DNA of 34,587 nt, from NCBI GenBank assembly GCA_937902125.1, contig CALDIB010000092.1:1-34587 (forward strand), written 5' to 3'. The first letter of the stretch is position 1; every line of letters starts with the position of its first letter. The notes beneath the pieces were generated by a model. It saw nothing but the letters and a program-made list of their open reading frames with translations. It had not been told where the DNA came from and ran no database searches. Both the position numbers and the translations under genes were made by a program. This DNA comes from an uncultured Treponema sp. Lineage in GTDB: Bacteria; Spirochaetota; Spirochaetia; Treponematales; Treponemataceae. Shown in pieces: positions 30,285 through 34,587 of the stretch.

Positions 30285-30313
30285 ATTCTATAGAAAACGC
30301 TGAAAATAATCAA
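30285..30313 (-). promoter_or_regulatory. Leaderless-type promoter of the MATE gene
   Basis: On the minus strand, TTGATT (30308-30313) and TAGAAT (30285-30290) are 17 bp apart. Six bases separate the -10 from the ATG at 30278. Confidence 0.72.
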
Positions 30314-30317
30314 TCGC

Positions 30318-30363
30318 AAAAAAAAAAGACCGACAGGTGGCCTTGTTTCCATTCTGCCGGTCT
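30318..30363 (-). terminator. Rho-independent terminator of the ABC ATPase gene
   Basis: On the minus strand, AGACCGGCAG and CTGTCGGTCT form a 10-bp stem with one G-T pair and a 17-nt loop, followed by a run of about ten T. It ends just before the MATE promoter. Confidence 0.8.
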
Positions 30364-30422
30364 CATATGTAAAACTGAACACTTATGTCGCCATAATATT
30401 CAGAACTACTGACATTTTCGCC

Positions 30423-30451
30423 AACAAAAAAGCGTTTCGCGCTCTTTTGTT
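30423..30451 (-). repeat. Hairpin at the ABC ATPase stop codon
   Basis: On the minus strand, AACAAAAGAGCG and CGCTTTTTTGTT form a 12-bp stem with one mismatch and a 5-nt loop, overlapping the TAA stop. It may protect the 3' end or add to termination. Confidence 0.5.
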
Positions 30452-31568
30452 ACCATTCCTTTTTGATGTCCTCGATGATGTTGGGCTCGCCTTCTTCTGT
30501 AGAGAAGAACTTGGCCTTCTTCATGTCGGGAATCAATGTTACAGTCTCGCCCAAGCGGAAAGCGGCGTTGGCCGTTGTCTTGGCGATGATGTTCTGGCCC
30601 TTGTTTGTGGCCAAGTAGAGGTGAGTCTCCGCTCCAAGGGGTTCCTTGTTGGTGATCTTCATCTGCATGGCGTTTTCGCCGGCCTTTTCTGTGTATTCCA
30701 AGTCTTCCGGGCGAATTCCAAAGTAAACGTCCTTTCCAACATAGGCCTTGAGGCGCTTTTGCTGGTCGGCTGTGGGAACGACGGAGAACGAGCCTTCGTC
30801 AACCACGATTTTTCCGCCTTTTTCGATTACCTTTACGGTCAAGAAGTTCATGGGCGGAGTTCCGATGAAGCCCGCGACGAACTTGTTGATGGGGTTGTTG
30901 TAGAGGTAGAGGGGAGCGCCAATCTGCTGGATGACGCCGTCTTTCATTACGACGATTTTGTCGCCGAGCGTCATGGCCTCAATCTGGTCGTGGGTAACGT
31001 AAATCATTGTGGCCTGCAAGCGGTTGTGAAGGGCCGCGATTTCGGCGCGCATTGTGACGCGGAGCTTGGCGTCAAGGTTTGAAAGAGGCTCGTCAAACAA
31101 GAATACCTTGGGGTTGCGGACGATGGCGCGGCCTACGGCTACGCGCTGGCGCTGTCCGCCCGAAAGGGCCTTGGGCTTTCTCTGCAAATACTGGGTAAGG
31201 TCAAGCTGCTTGGCGGCTTCCTGAACGCGGCGGTCGATTTCCTTTTTGTCCATCTTGCGGATTTTAAGGCCGAAAGCCATGTTGTCGTATACTGACATGT
31301 GGGGATACAAGGCGTAGTTCTGGAAAACCATGGCGATGTCGCGGTCTTTTGGCGGAACGTCGTTCATTTCCTTTCCGTCAATAAGAAGCTTTCCTTCTGA
31401 AATGTCTTCCAAACCGGCGATCATGCGAAGAGTGGTTGACTTTCCGCATCCTGAAGGTCCTACGAAAACGCAGAATTCCTTGTCTTCAACTGTGATGTTT
31501 GAATTGGTCACGGCGCGAACGTTTCCGTCGTAAATCTTTCCAATTCCTTTGAGTTCAACTTTAGCCAT
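30450..31568 (-). CDS. ABC transporter ATPase, UgpC/MsmX/MalK type
   Basis: This 372-aa ATPase energises uptake of sugars or glycerol phosphate through CUT1-type permeases. Walker A is GPSGCGKST, the Q loop lies in VFQNYALYPHMSVYDNMAFGL, the signature is LSGGQRQRVAVGRA, Walker B is FLFDEPLSNLDAKLR and the H loop is YVTHDQIEAMTL. The C-terminal OB-fold (TOBE) region includes YFGIRPEDLEY. No permease or binding-protein genes adjoin it, so it is probably a shared ATPase serving several sugar importers, as MsmX does. A GGAGGG Shine-Dalgarno and a near-consensus promoter precede it, and a terminator follows. Confidence 0.95.
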   Translation of the reverse strand: MAKVELKGIGKIYDGNVRAVTNSNITVEDKEFCVFVGPSGCGKSTTLRMIAGLEDISEGKLLIDGKEMNDVPPKDRDIAMVFQNYALYPHMSVYDNMAFGLKIRKMDKKEIDRRVQEAAKQLDLTQYLQRKPKALSGGQRQRVAVGRAIVRNPKVFLFDEPLSNLDAKLRVTMRAEIAALHNRLQATMIYVTHDQIEAMTLGDKIVVMKDGVIQQIGAPLYLYNNPINKFVAGFIGTPPMNFLTVKVIEKGGKIVVDEGSFSVVPTADQQKRLKAYVGKDVYFGIRPEDLEYTEKAGENAMQMKITNKEPLGAETHLYLATNKGQNIIAKTTANAAFRLGETVTLIPDMKKAKFFSTEEGEPNIIEDIKKEW

Positions 31569-31601
31569 AGCGGCCCTCCGTTAAATTATATTATTAGAAT
31601 A

Positions 31602-31630
31602 ATTTTACGGCGCTTTTAGAAATTTGTCAA
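31602..31630 (-). promoter_or_regulatory. Promoter of the ABC ATPase gene
   Basis: On the minus strand, TTGACA (31625-31630) and TAAAAT (31602-31607) are 17 bp apart. The start near 31595 gives a leader of about 27 nt containing GGAGGG. Confidence 0.78.
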
Positions 31631-31726
31631 ATTTTTTTTTAAGGAATTTGTGGGAATTTTCACGTTTTTTGGGAGGAAATTCGCTGTTTTTTACACTCTA
31701 TATAAATTTTTGCGGAAGAGGTGAAT

Positions 31727-32104
31727 GTGGATAATTTAAAAAAACTTTTAGCTCCCAAATACATTGACGCGATTTCCTCTGTTGACGAAGAAAAGAAAAT
31801 TATTTCATTCAACAATGATTCCGTTCACATTGCGTTGCAAGAAAATCGGAATCTCATTTGTGTTTTCGCTTATGTTCAGCCCAAAAAAGCGCTCGAAAAG
31901 AAGGAATGCGTTGATATAGCGAATTCTTGGAACCAAAAGAAAATTTTTATGCTTCTTTGCTACGATGAGGATGTTTTTAGGGCGGAGTATTATTTGTCTT
32001 ACGCTGGCGGAATCAACGTGGATAATTTAAACGCTTCGTTGGATTATTATTTTTCTTTATTGTCTGGATTCGCAAAATCCTTAAATGAATATTGTTCTGA
32101 TTGA
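31727..32104 (+). CDS. YbjN-domain protein
   Basis: This 125-aa cytoplasmic protein resembles the YbjN family (type III chaperone-like alpha/beta fold), whose role is unclear. It shows the family layout: LKKLLAPKYIDAIS, a beta region ending NRNLICVFAYV, then DIANSWNQKKIFMLLCYDEDVFRAEYYLSYAGGINVDNLNASLDYYFSLL. The start is taken as GTG at 31727, about 6 nt after GAAGAGG; GTG at 31721 overlaps the Shine-Dalgarno. Base composition is more AT-rich than the genes before it. I see no strong promoter, only a TATATAAA near 31699. Confidence 0.65.
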   Translation: MDNLKKLLAPKYIDAISSVDEEKKIISFNNDSVHIALQENRNLICVFAYVQPKKALEKKECVDIANSWNQKKIFMLLCYDEDVFRAEYYLSYAGGINVDNLNASLDYYFSLLSGFAKSLNEYCSD

Positions 32105-32148
32105 ACGCTTTTCGTTCTGTCGTGTGTTTTTTTTAGAAGGAGAACCGC

Positions 32149-32474
32149 ATGAAAGAAAAACGTTCAGTTATATCCCTTTGCGCCGCGAGGCTGGCTCTGT
32201 TGGACATGGCGTTTTGCGTTATGGCGGAAATCGCAAGGGCAAGGTGGGCTTTTTCTTGGGCGCCAACGGAATTGTTAAAGACAAGGCCATGCAGGAAAGG
32301 TTGCTGGCCGCCGCGTCAAAATTAGGCTGGGAAACGAAAGTCGTGAAGTCAACGTCTTCAAGCAAGGAAGAAGCCGAGTTTGTAATGGACTGTGAGGCGC
32401 TCTTTATGTCTTATTTGTCGGATTACCGCAAAGCCAGCGACGACATCGCTACGATATTAAAGGCCGCAAAATAA
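32149..32474 (+). pseudogene. Frameshifted gene for a small secreted protein
   Basis: A strong AGAAGGAGA precedes ATG 32149, which reads MKEKRSVISLCAARLALLDM then AFCVMAE, resembling a signal peptide, and soon runs to a stop. From about 32228 the coding signal moves to another frame: NRKGKVGFFLGANGIVKDKA onward, ending ATILKAAK at 32474. One extra A in the AAA at 32228-32230 would join the two as ...VMAENRKGKVGFF.... The composite would be about 107 aa. An alternative is one intact frame from ATG 32085, overlapping the YbjN gene by 20 bp but lacking a Shine-Dalgarno sequence. The mature part has no recognised family. Confidence 0.5.
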
Positions 32475-32534
32475 AGGCGGGGCAGGGGCAATTAAACCGA
32501 TTTTGGCGGCAATTTTAGTCCTTGCCATTTAACT

Positions 32535-33872
32535 CTACAAGTCTTCCAAAACGAACGGAAGCATGTAAAGGGGCTTGAACAATAGCCCTTCTTTGCCGCT
32601 CACGTCTTTTTGTGAAAATAAGAATTGCTTGTAGGTTTTTTTGGAATATTTGGACGAAAACTCAGTTATAGATTTGTGGGTGTTTACAGCCGAAGACTTT
32701 ACTTCTATTGGAACGAGTTTTGCGTTTGACGCGAGCAAAAAGTCAAGCTCATAATCGTGAACCGCGTCTTTTTTTTTCCATGTGTGGTAAAAAAGTTTGT
32801 TTCCGCTTGACGCTATCAATTGCGCCGCCGCATTTTCGTAAAGGTAGCCAAGGTTTGCGTCTAGCTTGTCGCCCAAAAGCTTCGCGTAGATTTTTTCGTT
32901 CAGTTTGTCCGCTGAATTAAAAAGAATAGTCGTGAAAAGTCCTGTGTCGGCCAAATACATTTTGTAAGATTCGACGTCTACTGTGGAGGAAAGCGATACG
33001 CTTGGGTCAGCCACATTGTAAGAAACCAAAACCGTCTTTGAGTCCAAAAGTTCAGAAAAAATCTCCATGTCCTTTTCTGTTGTTCTTTTTCCTGTGGCTC
33101 TTGAAATGACAAAGCGTTTTTTATTCATGCTTAACTGTGTGGGAATTGAGTTGTACATTTTTGAAAGCCGGCCGGATTTGTCTATCTTGTAAAAATCTTC
33201 TTCGTAAAGTTTAAGAATCCCTCGTTTCACTCTGTCAATTTCGTTGAAGTTTTCTCCGTTTATATATGCGTCAACCGCCTGAGGCATTCCGCCCACAGCC
33301 ATGTAAACGCGAAAATCCCGCATAAGCTTTTGGTTGACTTTTCCTCCAACCGCATTTCCGCTTTTATACAGGTTCCGCAAAAGACTGTAACTGTCGTTTT
33401 CACCTGCAAGCAAAAATTCTTCATAGTCCATGGGGAAGACTTGTATGAAATGCTCTTCTGATGGAATTACGATGTCTTGAACATTTTTTTTTATGCTTAT
33501 GAGGGAACCGGTTTCAATGTAAGAATAGCGACCGTCCGCCACAAGGAATTTTATCGCTTGCCTAACAGACGGTTGTTTTTGAATCTCGTCAAAAATAATG
33601 GCGGATTGGTTTTTATGGAGCGTCACCCCAGTCACGGCTTGAAGTCGTAAAAAAAACAAGTCAAGATTGGTTATGTCATTAAAAACAGAAAGCGTTTCAT
33701 CGTTGATGTTTGAAAAGTCAATCTTTATATATGTCTTGAAATTATTTTTGGCGAATTCAGCCGCAATCGTTGACTTTCCCACTCGGCGCGCTCCCTCCAG
33801 CATTGCCGCGCATTTTTTTGAATATTTTTCTTTCCACTCTAAAAGCGAGTCGTAAGCCTTTCTCTTGAACAC
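32535..33872 (-). CDS. DUF4143-type AAA+ ATPase with PD-(D/E)XK-like C terminus
   Basis: This is a 445-aa protein of the large, poorly characterised ATPase family with an N-terminal AAA+ domain and DUF4143. Walker A is LEGARRVGKST (about 26-36) and Walker B is SAIIFDEIQKQP. The C-terminal domain contains YELDFLLASNAKLVPIEVKSS, the ELD...EVK pattern of PD-(D/E)XK nuclease folds. The start is GTG at 33872, 8 nt after GGAG; the longer frame to 34058 only translates the upstream repeats. Such genes are common in host-associated anaerobes and vary between strains, consistent with this AT-rich accessory setting. The function is not known. Confidence 0.82.
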   Translation of the reverse strand: MFKRKAYDSLLEWKEKYSKKCAAMLEGARRVGKSTIAAEFAKNNFKTYIKIDFSNINDETLSVFNDITNLDLFFLRLQAVTGVTLHKNQSAIIFDEIQKQPSVRQAIKFLVADGRYSYIETGSLISIKKNVQDIVIPSEEHFIQVFPMDYEEFLLAGENDSYSLLRNLYKSGNAVGGKVNQKLMRDFRVYMAVGGMPQAVDAYINGENFNEIDRVKRGILKLYEEDFYKIDKSGRLSKMYNSIPTQLSMNKKRFVISRATGKRTTEKDMEIFSELLDSKTVLVSYNVADPSVSLSSTVDVESYKMYLADTGLFTTILFNSADKLNEKIYAKLLGDKLDANLGYLYENAAAQLIASSGNKLFYHTWKKKDAVHDYELDFLLASNAKLVPIEVKSSAVNTHKSITEFSSKYSKKTYKQFLFSQKDVSGKEGLLFKPLYMLPFVLEDL

Positions 33873-33893
33873 AAGAATTTCTCCTATGAGTCG

Positions 33894-33922
33894 ATAGTAC
33901 CATAAAAAGCAGTTTTTTACAA
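33894..33922 (-). promoter_or_regulatory. Promoter of the DUF4143 ATPase gene
   Basis: On the minus strand, TTGTAA (33917-33922), part of repeat copy A, and TACTAT (33894-33899) are 17 bp apart. The start near 33887 gives a leader of about 15 nt with GGAG. Confidence 0.62.
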
Positions 33923-33990
33923 TACTTTTTAAAAAAAATATGCAGTTTTTTACAATATTTTTTTTATGATAAAAGCGGTTTTTTACAATA
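33909..33990 (-). repeat. Three 16-bp repeats at exact 33-bp period
   Basis: GCRGTTTTTTACAATA occurs at 33909-33924, 33942-33957 and 33975-33990, each start exactly 33 bp from the next. The spacers are AT-rich and differ from each other. The copy nearest the gene contains the predicted -35 box. Spacing near three helical turns would place all copies on one DNA face. Confidence 0.85.
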
Positions 33991-34013
33991 TTTTTTTCGC
34001 TCCCGCGCCGCGA

Positions 34014-34084
34014 TTCACGCTTGACAATGCCAGTCAAGCGTGAAAACGGCAGCGTCAAGACTTTAAGCGCAAGCGCGCCTTGAC
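34014..34084. repeat. Nested CTTGAC/GTCAAG hairpins
   Basis: TTCACGCTTGAC (34014-34025) and GTCAAGCGTGAA (34033-34044) form a perfect 12-bp inverted repeat. GTCAAG and CTTGAC recur at 34054-34059 and 34079-34084, allowing alternative pairings. No coding potential is seen. Confidence 0.65.
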
Positions 34085-34099
34085 TGGACGTATATCACT

Positions 34100-34193
34100 G
34101 AGCGGCTCGGTTCAAGCTTATGTCAAAACAAAAAAAAAGCCCAACCAAAAGCGGTTGGACTTAAATTTTTTAGCCAAGTTCCGCTACTTGAAC
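34100..34193 (-). repeat. 94-bp direct repeat, unit 1, with terminator hairpin
   Basis: The first 27 bases are identical to those at 34494-34520. The hairpin AAGTCCAACC/GGTTGGGCTT (minus strand) is followed by about ten T, like a terminator. The end, around AGCCAAGTTCCG, resembles the end of unit 2 with changes. Confidence 0.75.
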
Positions 34194-34346
34194 GCGAAGC
34201 GTTCCTGTCGCGAACATCCTGTTCGCTCCTTCCACGCCGTCTGCGCTCGCTGTCGCCGCCGTCCTTGGCGGCTTTTCGGAAAAACGCTCCGCATTGCTCG
34301 CATTTTTCCGCGCTCGCTCCGCTATTCGGTTCAAAAAGATTCCAAT
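34194..34346. other. GC-rich hairpin zone without a gene
   Basis: This 153-bp noncoding stretch is packed with short inverted repeats, including GAACGCGAAGCGTTC, GCGAACATCCTGTTCGC, GCCGCCGTCCTTGGCGGC and GGAAAAACG...GCATTTTTCC. Open frames exist on both strands but show no recognisable protein and read through all hairpins, so I do not call a gene. Confidence 0.5.
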
Positions 34347-34377
34347 AAAAAAAACGCCTTCCCGACGGAAAGCGTTT
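34347..34377 (-). terminator. Terminator-like hairpin in the repeat zone
   Basis: On the minus strand, AAACGCTTTCC and GGAAGGCGTTT form an 11-bp stem with one mismatch, followed by T residues. It sits just after a copy of the 24-bp repeat. Confidence 0.6.
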
Positions 34378-34387
34378 GATTCTATTC

Positions 34388-34411
34388 AGCCAACTTCCGG
34401 ACTTGAACCCG
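34388..34411 (-). repeat. 24-bp repeat resembling a tRNA 3' end, internal copy
   Basis: This segment is near-identical to 34564-34587 at the window end. On the minus strand it reads GGTTCAAGTCCGGAAGTTGG, which looks like a T loop plus acceptor strand. The bases upstream here cannot fold as the rest of a tRNA. Confidence 0.6.
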
Positions 34412-34435
34412 CCAAAAATCGAAGAGGCGTTAAAA

Positions 34436-34456
34436 ACGGCGGCATGTCCGCCGTTT
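34436..34456. repeat. Short perfect hairpin
   Basis: ACGGCGG and CCGCCGT pair around a short ACATG-type loop within the repeat zone. No T run follows. Confidence 0.5.
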
Positions 34457-34493
34457 AGCCTCATCGATGGAACGGCGCGCCGCGAGATTAATC

Positions 34494-34587
34494 GAGCGGC
34501 TCGGTTCAAGCTTATGTCAAGTCCATAAAAAAAGTCCAACCAAAGGCGGTTGGACTTAAAATCTCAGCCAACTTCCGGACTTGAACC
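34494..34587 (-). repeat. 94-bp direct repeat, unit 2, cut by window end
   Basis: This unit has the same order as unit 1 (34100-34193), 394 bp away: a 27-bp identical block, a T-tailed hairpin AAGTCCAACC/GGTTGGACTT (34532-34557), then the 24-bp tRNA-end-like sequence. On the minus strand this reads as a possible tRNA 3' end followed by its terminator. The body of any tRNA would lie beyond the window. Confidence 0.7.

Noticed and set aside
33909..33990. CRISPR array
   Set aside because: Only three 16-bp repeats with 17-bp low-complexity spacers overlapping a promoter; too short for CRISPR and no cas genes nearby.
33873..34058. N-terminal extension of the DUF4143 ATPase
   Set aside because: The extra 62 residues are translations of the AT-rich repeats (IVKN repeated). 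A Shine-Dalgarno-supported GTG and a promoter lie downstream of the extended start.
34080..34379. 99-aa plus-strand open frame
   Set aside because: It lies over the same hairpin-rich repeats, has an arginine/cysteine-rich shadow composition and no ribosome binding site.
34388..34411. Complete tRNA gene
   Set aside because: The T-loop-like and acceptor-like bases are present, but the upstream sequence cannot form D and anticodon arms, and the T stem does not pair.
34123..34539. 138-aa minus-strand open frame in the repeat zone, with a CEQC pair
   Set aside because: It reads through three terminator-like hairpins and both 94-bp repeats. The composition is repeat-derived and there is no Shine-Dalgarno sequence or recognisable domain.

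Overview
The window looks like chromosomal DNA of a host-associated treponeme (Spirochaetota). Three things point that way. A TRAP transporter is preceded by a TatT-type TPR lipoprotein (the Tp0956-Tp0958 arrangement of Treponema pallidum). The order ankyrin protein - murG - cvpA - holB - AtoS-like kinase - AtoC-like regulator resembles the T. pallidum tp0519-tp0523 neighbourhood. A flgB-flgC-fliE block is also present. The genus is inferred from gene content and order; no database search was possible.

Layout. 1-3542 (minus): ferredoxin, a small membrane protein, an M23 endopeptidase, a PEGA-like surface protein and purC, with a MITE-like repeat at the window edge. 3631-3773 (minus): tRNA-Phe with its own promoter and terminator. 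3839-11020 (plus): an outer-membrane barrel candidate, then a tightly overlapped operon (TIR-like/ankyrin protein, murG, cvpA, holB, histidine kinase, sigma-54 activator). 11065-15841 (plus): tatT, tatP, fused dctQM and an RNA cytosine methyltransferase. 15883-17661: a GAF-GAF-HD-GYP c-di-GMP phosphodiesterase. 17675-20114 (minus): infC-rpmI-rplT, a coiled-coil protein, zapA and a YaiI-family gene. 20424-22839 (plus): a membrane protein, then flgB, flgC and fliE, with repeat insertions between flgB and flgC. 22836-27681: an envelope/lipid-looking group (PlsC-like acyltransferase, HAD phosphatase, GH3-family adenylating enzyme, GT-B-like protein). 27705-31568: pta, tRNA-Val, a MATE exporter and a UgpC/MsmX-type ABC ATPase. 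31727-34587: a more AT-rich accessory end with a YbjN-like gene, a frameshifted secreted-protein gene, a DUF4143-type ATPase behind a strictly periodic repeat array, and a gene-free, hairpin-rich repeat zone.

The most unusual signal is regulatory. At seven transcription units a good -35/-10 pair with 17-18 bp spacing sits so that the -10 ends 6-8 nt before the ATG, with no Shine-Dalgarno sequence, so the mRNA should begin at the start codon. flgB looks the same behind a sigma-28-like promoter. Genes inside operons, and a few first genes (gh3, the ABC ATPase, the DUF4143 ATPase, infC), instead have clear Shine-Dalgarno sequences. Further candidates are a 33-bp-periodic triple repeat over the DUF4143 promoter, palindromic operators at the gh3 and tatP promoters, and a 140-bp MITE between flgB and flgC.
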